Positions 16,172-25,395 of a stretch of 64,000 bases of DNA are shown here, one piece after another. Each line of letters starts with the position of its first letter. Positions within the stretch are counted from its first letter, which is position 1. The stretch is from the NCBI GenBank assembly GCA_965248455.1, contig OZ252105.1:930001-994000 (forward strand), given 5' to 3'. The stretch is from Bin16 sp965248455. GTDB taxonomy: Bacteria; Chloroflexota; Dehalococcoidia; Lucifugimonadales; Australimonadaceae. The translations under genes were made by a program, and so were the position numbers. The notes under the pieces were generated by a model, which saw nothing but the letters and a program-made list of their open reading frames with translations, was not told the origin of the DNA and searched no databases.

Positions 16172-18379
16172 TCACGCGGGCCTGACCCGGAAGAAGCGCT
16201 TGATGAACGCCCACCGCACGCCGCCCCACGCCCACTCGGCGTCGCGCAGATTGCTCAACGGAACGTTCCCCGGAGCGTAGCAGCGCAGGACATAGGCGCG
16301 GGCGATAGCGCCGATGGCCCAGGATTGTGCAGGCAGCTCCCGCGCCAACTCCGCCGCGTATTCAAGCGGCGTCTGCTGGGGGCGCAGCGGTATGCCCAAC
16401 AGCGCGCCAAGCCGGGACATCTTCGCGAAAAGCTCATCGGAGCGCGGCAGACGCCCCAGCCTCCACCACCACCGATACCAGATCACCGAAGGGAGGCCAA
16501 CCAACAACAACGCCCCAAGCGACGCGAGAATCTTCAGCCAGGTTGCAGCGCCGCTAGAGCCACTATCGTCGACTTCGAAGAAGACCTCATCCTCCTCATC
16601 CTCGAGGATCTCCCCAAACTCGTCGATCTCCAGTATGTCCTCCACGCTGGGCGGCGGACCCAGTGACGTCCCCCCGAACTCGATTGCGTTGGCCGGCGTG
16701 GGCTCGAAAGGTATCCAGCCGTAGCCGGGGAAGTACACCTCGATCCAACTGTGGTAGTTCAGTTCGAGCACTCGATACGCGCCGTGACTCGGGTCGTAGT
16801 GGCCGGAGGCATAGCCCACCACATACCTGGCCGGCACACCGGCGGCTCTGAGCAGCACCACAGCAGCAGATGCGTAGTAGTCGCAATACCCCTCGCGCGA
16901 CTCGAACAGGAAATGGTCGACGCCGTCAGCGCCCTCCGGGGGTGCGCCGATATCGAGGTTGTAGGGATAGGAGGAGACGAACCTGTGGATCGCGACTGTC
17001 CGGTCGTAATCGTTCTCGGCATCGATAACGAGACTGTCCGCGAGTTGGCGCACCCGCTCCGGCAGGCTCTCCGGCAACTGCAGGTAGGTCTGCACCCAAT
17101 CAGGGTAGTCGTCACCGGCAGAGCGCAATTGGCGAGGCTGCGCAACGGATTCGAGGCCGGTGCTCACGTAATCGAGGTTCAGCCGAGTCGGGAAGTACTC
17201 CCGCCCCTCCAGGAATCGCACCTGGAGAACATCGGATGCTTCTTCGGCGTTCACCGTCGCCTCCGCAGGCTCGCCGAAGGCAACGGGCAGGCCGCCGGTA
17301 AACAGCGTATCGGTCGCTGCGGTCATCCTGAACGAGTACGTTTGAGCCACACGCAGCAGATCGGCTGAGGAGGACACGTTCTCCACCGACGTTGTTTCGA
17401 CTTCTCCTGTCTCCCAACCGGAGCCGGCGTAGGTCGTATACGTCCGGGCGCGCCAGTAGGTCGGCGGGCCGCCCGTCACGGTCAACAACAATCTGTCCGT
17501 CAGGTTGGGATTGCCACGGAAGTACGTGGTGTCATCGTAGGTGATGGTGGTGTATTCGCGGCGGGATGGCAGACCGCTGAACAGCCTGCCGAACTGGCGT
17601 TCTATCCCCGTGGCAACGTCGTCGAAAGCGCGAGCGACGCTCCCAAGCGGCGCAACGCCAGGCGTCGGCAAGGAGGCAACGAACGCGGTAACGACAAGCC
17701 CGAACGCGAGCACGATCCCCGACTGCGCCAGGACGGTCTGCGAATCAAATGCCGTGCCGCGCAAGCGCCACTCCGTCATCCGCCGGACAGCGCCAAGGTG
17801 GATGATGAGCATGACACCTGTCGCCATGAACAAGCCCAACCGCCACCCGGCCCCTCCGGGGAGGTTGATGAGCGCAAACGCAACCACGACTCCGCCGATC
17901 AGGACGGTTATCCAGCCGTGGGTGCGGCTCAGCGCAAGCCAAACGGCGAAGTACCCCAGCAGCCACGCAGTCACCGTCAGGAACATCGCGAACTCGGCGA
18001 GTCCTCCTCGCAGCTCGTCGGTTGGCACGGCAGCGACCCAGTTGCCGATGTCGCGGAACAGGTTGATGAGGCGATCAGTCACCGTATCGCCCGTGACAAC
18101 GGCCATGCCCGTACCGATGGCCAGAACCGCGCCTGCCGCAACCCAGATGACGCTCCCGGGCAGAGCTCCCATGCCCATCTGATGCCGCACGAACGCAAGC
18201 CCGCCCCCCATGAACGCGACTATCACCAGCGGCGGCATACCCTCCACCCAATTGCCCTGCTGCAACGGCAGCGCAACCGACAGCACCACCAGTCCGGTCA
18301 GTGCGACGGTAAGCCCCTTCCCGCCGATGAACTGCTCCCAGACGGACGCCCCTCGACCTCTTGCAGCGAGCGTCGTCAT
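16172..18379 (-). CDS. Membrane transglutaminase-like protein, TgpA type (DUF3488-transglutaminase-DUF4129, 735 aa)
   Basis: About seven N-terminal membrane helices (residues ~30-240) form the DUF3488 part. An outward-facing transglutaminase/cysteine-protease-like core follows, with C499 in EGYCDYYASAAVVLL and H543 in LNYHSWIEVYFPGYGW. An acidic stretch (EILEDEEDEVFFEVDD), one more membrane helix (~635-655) and a DUF4129 tail complete the chain. The family's catalytic triad is present. Its 5' end overlaps the DUF58 gene by four bases (ATGA), and MoxR is further upstream, the usual trio thought to assemble or modify envelope proteins. The natural substrate is unknown. Confidence 0.9.
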   Translation of the reverse strand: MTTLAARGRGASVWEQFIGGKGLTVALTGLVVLSVALPLQQGNWVEGMPPLVIVAFMGGGLAFVRHQMGMGALPGSVIWVAAGAVLAIGTGMAVVTGDTVTDRLINLFRDIGNWVAAVPTDELRGGLAEFAMFLTVTAWLLGYFAVWLALSRTHGWITVLIGGVVVAFALINLPGGAGWRLGLFMATGVMLIIHLGAVRRMTEWRLRGTAFDSQTVLAQSGIVLAFGLVVTAFVASLPTPGVAPLGSVARAFDDVATGIERQFGRLFSGLPSRREYTTITYDDTTYFRGNPNLTDRLLLTVTGGPPTYWRARTYTTYAGSGWETGEVETTSVENVSSSADLLRVAQTYSFRMTAATDTLFTGGLPVAFGEPAEATVNAEEASDVLQVRFLEGREYFPTRLNLDYVSTGLESVAQPRQLRSAGDDYPDWVQTYLQLPESLPERVRQLADSLVIDAENDYDRTVAIHRFVSSYPYNLDIGAPPEGADGVDHFLFESREGYCDYYASAAVVLLRAAGVPARYVVGYASGHYDPSHGAYRVLELNYHSWIEVYFPGYGWIPFEPTPANAIEFGGTSLGPPPSVEDILEIDEFGEILEDEEDEVFFEVDDSGSSGAATWLKILASLGALLLVGLPSVIWYRWWWRLGRLPRSDELFAKMSRLGALLGIPLRPQQTPLEYAAELARELPAQSWAIGAIARAYVLRCYAPGNVPLSNLRDAEWAWGGVRWAFIKRFFRVRPA

Positions 18380-19617
18380 GGCCCGCCAACCCGATCGAGC
18401 GCAGTACTAACGAGGCCAGGGCCAGCCGAGCGATAGTCCAGACGGTTGCCGATCTCGTCGCCCATCCGTACGACGTACGCGGACAAGTCGCCCCCCGGCA
18501 AGAGGTGGAGCACATCCTGCGTCGCAGGGGCGGAAGCGAAGCTGGACGGCTCGATGATCACTGGCACGACTGCGGCGCCCATGGCCCGGACCTTCTCCGC
18601 GGCGGAGGCGACCTCCTCCGCTTTCGACGAGGTGATAAGCACGATGCTAGCTCCTGTGCTCAACTCGTTTTGCACCGCTTCCGCCGCCTCTCTGACCCCT
18701 CCCAGCCCTACCTCGATGAGCGCGAGCGCCTGGAGTATGCGACCCAACTGGGCGACCCCGGTGCTCGGCTGGATAATCATCCGCTCTTTGCCCAGGAGCA
18801 CAGCACCGACAGTCCTGCCGGTGTCGAGGAAGCGCTTGGCCACCGAGGCGGCAGTCGTAACCGCATACTCGACGGTGCTCTCGGAGCCTTCCCCAACCTG
18901 GACGCTCTCTTCGAGATCGAGCACCACCCAGACGGCATCGGCAGGGCCGGAGGGTTCGTTCTCGAAATCCTTGACCATCAGCTTGCCGGTATGGGCAGTC
19001 ACCGGCCAATGGATCCTGCTCATGGCATCGCGGGAGGTGTATTCACGAACACCGGACGCAATCGGGCTCGGGGTGAACGTTCGGCCTCGGATGACGCCCT
19101 CGGTCCAGCCACGACCGGATGGAACAAAAAAGCCGGACAGGTCAACCGTGGCCGGGTAGATGAGCGCCGTCTGCTGGCGGCCCAGCCGCATCGTCCTGCT
19201 GAAGAGGTTGAAAGGGTCTCGGCTGGTAATCTCCAGTTCCCCGAACCGGTAGACGCCGCGCCGTTCGCAATGCTTGGAGGTCGTCCATGACACGGAAGCG
19301 AGCGGCCACAGGGTGGTGATGCGCCCGATGCGCCCGAACGGTCTTGTATCGTGCTGCACCTCCAGCAGCAGCTTCGGCCACCAGTGCGTGTTCTGCAGCG
19401 TGATGCGTTCCTCCATGTTGTCCCCAACCTGAAGGTACGGCGTGAGGCGGTACACCCCTCCCTCGATACGCCGCGCAGCGAGAATGCTCGCGAAGAGCCC
19501 CAGCACGGGAACAGCGATCAACCCGAGGAGCAGTCGATAGAACAGTGCCGTCCCGGTTGTGAACGCAAGCAGCAGAAGGAGAAGCCCGAGAGCCCCCCAG
19601 AGAATCTTCATCCTCAC
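18376..19617 (-). CDS. DUF58 domain protein (413 aa)
   Basis: Two membrane helices at the N-terminus (~5-50) are followed by a beta-rich region and the DUF58 block, with GREYTSRDAMSRIHWPVTAHTG close to the canonical R-x-Y-x(3)-D-x(3)-IxW motif. A von Willebrand A-like fold follows (VWVVLDLEESVQVGEG). Proteins of this family work with MoxR ATPases, probably as the metal-binding client or adaptor. Here the stop codon overlaps the start of the transglutaminase gene (18376-18379), so translation is coupled. Function beyond this association is not established. Confidence 0.9.
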   Translation of the reverse strand: MRMKILWGALGLLLLLLAFTTGTALFYRLLLGLIAVPVLGLFASILAARRIEGGVYRLTPYLQVGDNMEERITLQNTHWWPKLLLEVQHDTRPFGRIGRITTLWPLASVSWTTSKHCERRGVYRFGELEITSRDPFNLFSRTMRLGRQQTALIYPATVDLSGFFVPSGRGWTEGVIRGRTFTPSPIASGVREYTSRDAMSRIHWPVTAHTGKLMVKDFENEPSGPADAVWVVLDLEESVQVGEGSESTVEYAVTTAASVAKRFLDTGRTVGAVLLGKERMIIQPSTGVAQLGRILQALALIEVGLGGVREAAEAVQNELSTGASIVLITSSKAEEVASAAEKVRAMGAAVVPVIIEPSSFASAPATQDVLHLLPGGDLSAYVVRMGDEIGNRLDYRSAGPGLVSTALDRVGGP

Positions 19618-19656
19618 GCCGTTGACTCGCTTTCCACGATACCTGACCTCTAGGCC

Positions 19657-20646
19657 TCAGACCTGGGGGGAGGCACCGGTAACCGGCGTCTGATCCAACA
19701 CTTCGGCGATGGCCTCCGCCGCGGTCGCACCCTGAATGCGCGCCGCCGAGCTGAGGATCACGCGGTGGCCAAGCGTGGGGTACGCAAGCTCCTTCACGTC
19801 ATCCGGCAGAACGTAATCGCGATCGTCGAGAACCGCCATCGCCTGAGCAAGCCTGAACAACGCAAGCGACCCTCGCGGCGATGCGCCAAGGTAGAGATTG
19901 ACGTGGTTCCGAGTGGCCTCCGCGATAGAAACGATGTAGTGCTTGACCTCATCCGAGACGTGGATATGCCGAACGGCGGCCTGCAGGGCAAACAGATCGC
20001 CCTCGTCGACGACCGGGCTCAATTCATCGATGGGATGGACATAGCGCTGAGCCTCCAGTACCCGTATCTCGTCTTCCTTATCGGGATAGCCGAGGTGCAG
20101 CCGCACGAGGAACCGGTCCAACTCCGTCTCCGGCAGGGGGAAAGTGCCCTCGTACTCGATGGGGTTCTGCGTAGCCATGACGATGAACGGCTCCGGCATG
20201 GGATGCGCAACGCCGTCCACCGTTACCTGGTGCTCTTCCATCGCTTCCAGGAGCGCCGCCTGCGTCTTGGGTGAAGCCCGGTTGATCTCGTCGGCAAGCA
20301 CCACCTGAGCAACGATAGGCCCCTCCCGATACTCGAACTCTCCCTCCTTCTGGTTGAAGATGGAGACGCCGGTGATATCGGCGGGGAGCAGATCCGGTGT
20401 GAACTGGATACGCCGGAAGCTGCCGTCGATGGATTTCGCGATGCTGCGCGCTAGCATCGTCTTCCCGACGCCCGGCACGTCTTCGATGAGCAAGTGGCCC
20501 CTCGACATCAGAGCCATCACTGCCAGCCGTTCCTCCTGGCCTTTGCCTAGAATAACCTTGGCAAGGTTCCCCAGCAGGCGTTCAGCAATCTCTCTCGCCT
20601 CGGCCACCTTGAGCGTACGCACAGAAGTCGTCAACTCTCTCCTCAC
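19657..20646 (-). CDS. MoxR-family AAA+ ATPase (329 aa)
   Basis: Cytoplasmic ATPase thought to act as a chaperone for VWA-domain proteins. Walker A is in EDVPGVGKTMLARS (~56-70), Walker B in VVLADEINRASPKTQAALLEAMEE, sensor 1 in VMATQNPIEYEGTFPLPE, and a C-terminal lid domain ends near SSAARIQGATAAEAI. Length is normal. It is the first gene of the moxR-DUF58-transglutaminase operon, 39 bases ahead of the DUF58 gene. The 367-base divergent spacer to the tetrapyrrole operon should contain its promoter, but I could not pick a convincing one. Confidence 0.95.
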   Translation of the reverse strand: MRRELTTSVRTLKVAEAREIAERLLGNLAKVILGKGQEERLAVMALMSRGHLLIEDVPGVGKTMLARSIAKSIDGSFRRIQFTPDLLPADITGVSIFNQKEGEFEYREGPIVAQVVLADEINRASPKTQAALLEAMEEHQVTVDGVAHPMPEPFIVMATQNPIEYEGTFPLPETELDRFLVRLHLGYPDKEDEIRVLEAQRYVHPIDELSPVVDEGDLFALQAAVRHIHVSDEVKHYIVSIAEATRNHVNLYLGASPRGSLALFRLAQAMAVLDDRDYVLPDDVKELAYPTLGHRVILSSAARIQGATAAEAIAEVLDQTPVTGASPQV

Positions 20647-21013
20647 ACCATCAGACTATGGGACGCGGCTTCGCGGGAGGGAGTATACAAACGAGCCCCT
20701 GCGACTACACGGTTACGCCAAGGTATAGAACACGAATGGGAGCACGTCAAACCCCGGCGGTCATCATGCCTCCCGCAGGAGTTCGGTTTCATTGAGCCGC
20801 ACCTGCTGCCGTAGTAAAATCGTCGTAGTGAAAACTGGTAGCGAAAACTGCGATGGATTTCTACAAATCTCCGCGGTACCAACCCCTCTTCACTCGGATG
20901 AATCCAAGTATCCAGCGGGAGGCTCGTATAGGCGACTACGCACCATACAGCACGCGCGCGACGGCTCGCGCAGGCACAGGGACAAACCTCCGCTATGTTT
21001 TCGAGGACAAGGC
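20647..21013. other. Divergent intergenic region, moxR to tetrapyrrole operon
   Basis: No gene is supported in these 367 bases, although the downstream frame stays open back to 20792. A sigma-A-like promoter lies at 20792-20820, facing the tetrapyrrole genes. Its predicted transcript has a leader of about 185 bases with a short direct repeat (GAAAACTG twice near 20829-20855). I recognise no riboswitch class in it. Confidence 0.5.
20792..20820 (+). promoter_or_regulatory. Predicted sigma-A promoter of the tetrapyrrole operon
   Basis: TTGAGC (20792-20797), a 17-base spacer and TAAAAT (20815-20820). It points at the precorrin-2 dehydrogenase gene, with transcription expected near 20827. Confidence 0.55.
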
Positions 21014-21688
21014 GTGACCCGTTACTACCCTGCCTACCTCGACATCACCGGACGGCGCGCTGTCGTCATCGGTGGCGGTGCTGTATCCGCGCGCAAGATT
21101 GAGCAGTTGCTCGCGTCAGGCGCGAACGTGACCGTCGTGAGCCCGAGCGTAACGCCGGAGATCGAGCGGCTGGCCGCCGAGGGCCTCGTGCGTTGGATCA
21201 AGCGCGCATACGCAAGGGGAGACTTGGCGGGCGCCTGGGTCGCCGTCGCAGCCACTGACGATGAAGCAGTCAACCGCGAGGCGTACGCCGAGGCAGAACG
21301 CGAGAAGACGCTGCTGAATGTCGCGGATGTTCCGGAGCTATGCGGGTTCATCGCCCCCTCCGTCATCGAGCGCGGCAACGTGACCATCGCCGTCTCAACT
21401 GGCGGAACGAGCCCCGCGCTGGCGCGGAAGTTGCGCGAGCTCATAAGCGGGGTGCAGAACCCCCCACACTACGACCACGATCTCTTCTGCCGTTGCATCG
21501 AGTGGGCCGACGCGGCGGATGTGCTGGCTGAAGTCCGCGCGGAGCTCAAGGCCAAACAGGAGAGCGTGCCGCCTGAAGCATGGCAGGAGGCGATGGATCA
21601 GGAGTTTCTGGATCTGGCGCTCGCGGGGAAGAGCGACGAAGCCAGGCAGCGACTTCGATCAGCCCTGCTGCGCAGAGCGGAGCTCTAG
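21014..21688 (+). CDS. Precorrin-2 dehydrogenase / sirohydrochlorin-forming protein (224 aa)
   Basis: NAD-dependent enzyme of siroheme synthesis (CysG N-terminal / Met8 family) that oxidises precorrin-2; some members also insert iron. The Rossmann motif is GRRAVVIGGGAVSARKIEQLL (about residues 13-32, quoted in part here as VVIGGGAVSARK). STGGTSPALARKLRE is the conserved dimer/active-site segment. I choose the GTG at 21014 because it gives the family-like N-terminus MTRYYPAYLDITG and has GAGGACA upstream; the open frame extends upstream without homology. First gene of the tetrapyrrole operon; hemA begins three bases after its stop. SUMT, which makes its substrate, is encoded three genes downstream. 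Confidence 0.9.
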   Translation: MTRYYPAYLDITGRRAVVIGGGAVSARKIEQLLASGANVTVVSPSVTPEIERLAAEGLVRWIKRAYARGDLAGAWVAVAATDDEAVNREAYAEAEREKTLLNVADVPELCGFIAPSVIERGNVTIAVSTGGTSPALARKLRELISGVQNPPHYDHDLFCRCIEWADAADVLAEVRAELKAKQESVPPEAWQEAMDQEFLDLALAGKSDEARQRLRSALLRRAEL

Positions 21689-21691
21689 CCG

Positions 21692-22939
21692 ATGCAGATC
21701 GTTCTGACAGGCATCAGCCACCATACCGCACCGTTGAAGGCACGCGAGGAGCTCAACGTGACCAGCGAGATGCTGCCGGAGGCGCTGGTCACGTTGAACG
21801 AGCACGCCGGACAGGGCGTCATCATCTCGACGTGCAACCGCACCGAGGTCTACACAGTCAGCAGCGATGGCGAGCGCGGCAGCAAAGACATCGAGCGCTT
21901 CATCGAAGCCCAGTTCAACGTCGATATCCAGGCGTTCCGGCCACATTTCTACGTACTCAAGCAAGATGCCGCAGTGGAGCATCTTTTCCGGGTAGCGTCC
22001 GGGCTCGAATCCCAGATACTCGGTGAATCCGAGGTGCTGGGGCAAGTGCGGGACGCCTTCAGCGCAGCGAGGAAGCACGGCGCCTCAGGCGGAGCATTGG
22101 CGCACCTCTTCCACAGTGCGCTCCGCACGGGTAAACGAGCGAGGACGGAAACGGCGATAGGACGCAACGCACTCTCGGTGAGCCGAGCATGTGTCGAACT
22201 GGCACGCCGCTCTGTCGGGGCGCTGGAACAGAAACACGCGGTCGTTATCGGGGTCGGCGAAGCATCCCGATTGGCCGGCATCGCGTTGAGAGACGCGGGC
22301 GTCGGCAGCATCACCATTGCCAATCGAACGCCGGCGCACGCCGTACCACTGTCGCTCGAACTCGGCGCAACCTTGGCGCCGCTCGAAAACCTAGCTTCGT
22401 TGCTGGCAAGCGCAGACGTTGTGGTAACAGCGACCGCCGCTCCCGATTTCATCCTCGATCGAGAGCTCATCAAAGATGCGTCGTCCCGCAGGGGGGGCAA
22501 GCCGCTCGCCATAATGGATCTAGCGATTCCTCGTGACGTCGACCCCTCAGCAGGCGACGCGCAAGGAGTACGCATCTATACGCTGGACGATCTGGAGTCG
22601 ATAGCGGAGGCCAATCGTCGGGAGCGCGAGTCCGAAGTGGAGCACGTAGAAGCAATCATTGAGGAGGAAGTGCAGAGCTTCCATTCGTGGTGGAAGGGTC
22701 GCGCCGTTACGCCCACCATCGCAGCGATGCGCCACCATGCCGAGCATCTGCGGGCAGAGGAAGTCTCTAAAGCAGTCGAGCGCATGGATAGCCTGTCAAA
22801 GGCGGACGCCGAGCGCATCGAGAAGATGACGAAGGCGCTCGTGAAGAAATTGCTGCACCGGCCTACTGAGCACCTCCGCGCACGAAACGACGAGTCCGTA
22901 ACTCAATCTGCTCGCCAGCTCTTCGGACTGGACGAGTAG
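21692..22939 (+). CDS. hemA: Glutamyl-tRNA reductase (415 aa)
   Basis: Reduces glutamyl-tRNA(Glu) to glutamate-1-semialdehyde, the first committed step of C5-pathway tetrapyrrole synthesis. The catalytic Cys is C48 in ISTCNRTEVY; GLESQILGESEVLGQV is the conserved substrate-site segment. The NADPH-binding Rossmann domain begins near residue 180 (KHAVVIGVGEASRL), and a C-terminal helical dimerisation domain follows. The product is handed to HemL, whose gene closes this cluster at 28008. Ends 14 bases before hemC. Confidence 0.97.
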   Translation: MQIVLTGISHHTAPLKAREELNVTSEMLPEALVTLNEHAGQGVIISTCNRTEVYTVSSDGERGSKDIERFIEAQFNVDIQAFRPHFYVLKQDAAVEHLFRVASGLESQILGESEVLGQVRDAFSAARKHGASGGALAHLFHSALRTGKRARTETAIGRNALSVSRACVELARRSVGALEQKHAVVIGVGEASRLAGIALRDAGVGSITIANRTPAHAVPLSLELGATLAPLENLASLLASADVVVTATAAPDFILDRELIKDASSRRGGKPLAIMDLAIPRDVDPSAGDAQGVRIYTLDDLESIAEANRRERESEVEHVEAIIEEEVQSFHSWWKGRAVTPTIAAMRHHAEHLRAEEVSKAVERMDSLSKADAERIEKMTKALVKKLLHRPTEHLRARNDESVTQSARQLFGLDE

Positions 22940-22953
22940 CGCCGGAGTAGTGC

Positions 22954-23871
22954 ATGTCCCGCACGATTACGGTCGGCACGCGCGGGAGCAAGCTGGCGCT
23001 CACACAGACGAGCGCCGTCGTGGAGGCGCTCAGGCTCACCGCGCCGGATATTGATATCCGCATCGAGACCATCTCCTCATCCGGAGACCTGCTGCCCGAT
23101 GCCCCCATCGCATCGTTAGAGACGGGCGCATTCACGTCAGCCATCGAACGGGCCTTGCTCGATCATCGAATAGACCTTGCCGTGCATAGCCTGAAGGATC
23201 TCCCAACGGAGCAGCCAACCGGCCTCACTGCGGTCGCCGTACTGGAACGAGAGGACGCGCGGGACGTTCTCGTGAATCGTTGGGATTGCAGCCTGCTGGA
23301 TCTGCCTGAGGGCGCCCGTATCGGAACGAGCAGCCCACGACGAGCGGCGCAACTCATCTATGGCCGGAGGGACATCGCGGTTCTGCCCATCCGTGGTAAC
23401 GTCGAAACCCGCATCGCGAAATCGGAAGGGCCGGATTACGACGGCGTGGTGCTCGCCGCGGCGGGAGTTTTGCGCCTGGGCATGGCCGAGCATATCGCCG
23501 AATACATCTCACCGCACGTATGCGCGCCCGCTCCCGGCCAAGCGGCATTGGCCGCAGAGACACGCACGGACGATGCCGGTCTGCTGGCGCTCGTCCGTCA
23601 GATCGTGCATGCGCCCACGGCGGCGGCGGTTGAAGCGGAGCGCTCTCTGCTACGGGCAGCAGGCAGCGGCTGCCGGATCCCCCTGGGAGCATTCGGCGAA
23701 GTGCACGGCGACGGACTGAGGCTATTCGCAACAGCAACGCCGGAAGACGGTTCGGTCAGCTATCGCGTCGAAGTAACCGGCGGAGCGTCTGACCCGGACG
23801 TGGTAGGCAAGGCGGCCTACTTTGCCCTGCTCGAGCAGGGTGCGTCGTCGCTCTTGGAGGCCACCAACTAG
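22954..23871 (+). CDS. hemC: Hydroxymethylbilane synthase (305 aa)
   Basis: Polymerises four porphobilinogen units into hydroxymethylbilane. The N-terminus TVGTRGSKLALTQT and the HSLKDLPTE motif are diagnostic. C240 in GSGCRIPLGAF carries the dipyrromethane cofactor. Full family length. GGAG precedes the ATG. The SUMT-HemD fusion begins at the base after its stop codon. Confidence 0.97.
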   Translation: MSRTITVGTRGSKLALTQTSAVVEALRLTAPDIDIRIETISSSGDLLPDAPIASLETGAFTSAIERALLDHRIDLAVHSLKDLPTEQPTGLTAVAVLEREDARDVLVNRWDCSLLDLPEGARIGTSSPRRAAQLIYGRRDIAVLPIRGNVETRIAKSEGPDYDGVVLAAAGVLRLGMAEHIAEYISPHVCAPAPGQAALAAETRTDDAGLLALVRQIVHAPTAAAVEAERSLLRAAGSGCRIPLGAFGEVHGDGLRLFATATPEDGSVSYRVEVTGGASDPDVVGKAAYFALLEQGASSLLEATN

Positions 23872-25395
23872 ATGGCGGGCGTGGTCTACCTCATTGGCGC
23901 TGGCCCCGGAGATCCCGGGCTCATCACCACCAAAGGCGCCGAACTGCTCGGCAGCGCAGACGTCGTCGTGCATGACAGGCTCGTGCCGCGTGAACTGCTC
24001 GATCTGGCGCCTCAGGCGGTAATCGTGGACATGGGCAAGGAACCGAGCACCCCGGGTACGTTCCAGTCGCTCATCAACGAGAAACTCATAGCATCGGCTC
24101 GCGAAGGAAAGACCGTCGTTCGGCTCAAAGGCGGCGACCCTTTCGTATTCGGCAGAGGCGGGGAAGAGGCCTTGGCGCTGGCCGAAGCAGGTATCCGTTT
24201 CGAAGTCGTTCCCGGTGTAACGTCCGCGATTGCCGTACCCGCCTACGCAGGGATACCGGTCACCCACAGGGGCATGGCCTCAGCTTTCACTGTCGTGTCC
24301 GGCTCTGAGGATCCGTCCAGGCAGCAATCGTCGTTGGATTGGCAAGCCTTAGCGCGGACGCCCGGGACGCTCGTCGTCCTGATGGGATGGCGCAGCCTGC
24401 CGTCTATCGTGGAGAGGCTACTCGCGGAAGGGCGAAGTCCGGACACTCCCGTCTCGGTGACGCAATGGGGCACGGTTCCCCGCCAGCGGACGGTGGACGG
24501 CTCATTGGCAGACATCATCGCCAAGGGCAATTCCGCAGGGTTTACGTCTCCGGTCGTCACGGTGATAGGCGAAACCGCAGCGCTCAGGCCAGCTATGCAG
24601 TGGTTCGGGCGAGGACCGCTCTCCGGCAAGCGTGTACTCGTGACACGCTCACGCTCGCAAGCGAGCACGCTCAGCAAGCTTCTGGCCGATCAAGGCGCTG
24701 AGCCGGTCGACCTGCCCACGATCGAAGTTCAGCCGCTGGCGGATACGTCAGAGCTGGACAGAGCACTCGCTAACCTGGAGAACTTCGAGTGGGTGATATT
24801 CACGAGCACGAATGGCGTCGATGCCGTGTTCGAACGGCTTGCCGCCAACGCCAGGGACGCCCGCGCGTTCGCGCACGCCAAAGTAGCGGCCGTCGGGGCG
24901 GCAACGGCAACGGCGCTCGCGGCACACGGCATCACTGCCGACCTCGTGCCCAGTGCTTACACGACGGAATCCGTGGCCGGGGCTTTCGCCTCGCTCGAGA
25001 TTCGAGGTTCACGGATACTACTGCCATGCGCCGACATCGCTCCCGCAGCGCTCGCAGATGGACTGCGCAGTCTCGGCGCCCGTCTGACAGTGGTCGATGC
25101 CTATCGTACCGTCGTACCGGCGGACGCATCAGGAAGGGCCAGAGAGGAGCTGTCCTCTGGTACGATTGATGCGGTCACATTCACAAGTTCATCAACGGTT
25201 CGAAACCTCGTTGGGCTGCTCGGCGGGGATGCCTCGCTGATCAACGCTAGCCGTGTGGTCTCGATAGGCCCGGCAACGAGCAGGACTGCCGATGCCATGG
25301 GCGTGCGAGTAGACACCGAGGCCCGCGAGCACACCGTGCGGGGCGTGGTGAACGCAGCGATGGAGATGCTGAACGATGAGCGAACTGCTGAGTAA
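23872..25395 (+). CDS. cobA-hemD: Fused uroporphyrinogen-III C-methyltransferase and uroporphyrinogen-III synthase (507 aa)
   Basis: Residues ~1-245 are SUMT: VYLIGAGPGDPGLITTKGAE at the SAM-binding start, VVRLKGGDPFVFGRGGEE, and PGVTSAIAVPAYAGIPVTHR. It methylates uroporphyrinogen III to precorrin-2. Residues ~255-500 are a HemD-type uroporphyrinogen-III synthase (GKRVLVTRSRSQASTLSKLL, and the VTFTSSSTVRNL segment near the end). It makes the very substrate of the first half. The fusion order is the one found in many Firmicutes and Chloroflexota. GGAGG lies at the end of hemC; the ATG follows directly. The 3' end overlaps hemB by 20 bases. Confidence 0.95.
   Translation: MAGVVYLIGAGPGDPGLITTKGAELLGSADVVVHDRLVPRELLDLAPQAVIVDMGKEPSTPGTFQSLINEKLIASAREGKTVVRLKGGDPFVFGRGGEEALALAEAGIRFEVVPGVTSAIAVPAYAGIPVTHRGMASAFTVVSGSEDPSRQQSSLDWQALARTPGTLVVLMGWRSLPSIVERLLAEGRSPDTPVSVTQWGTVPRQRTVDGSLADIIAKGNSAGFTSPVVTVIGETAALRPAMQWFGRGPLSGKRVLVTRSRSQASTLSKLLADQGAEPVDLPTIEVQPLADTSELDRALANLENFEWVIFTSTNGVDAVFERLAANARDARAFAHAKVAAVGAATATALAAHGITADLVPSAYTTESVAGAFASLEIRGSRILLPCADIAPAALADGLRSLGARLTVVDAYRTVVPADASGRAREELSSGTIDAVTFTSSSTVRNLVGLLGGDASLINASRVVSIGPATSRTADAMGVRVDTEAREHTVRGVVNAAMEMLNDERTAE

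Noticed and set aside
20792..21013. Upstream extension of the precorrin-2 dehydrogenase frame
   Set aside because: The extra 74 residues are not like the family, overlap the predicted promoter, and the GTG at 21014 has a ribosome-binding site.
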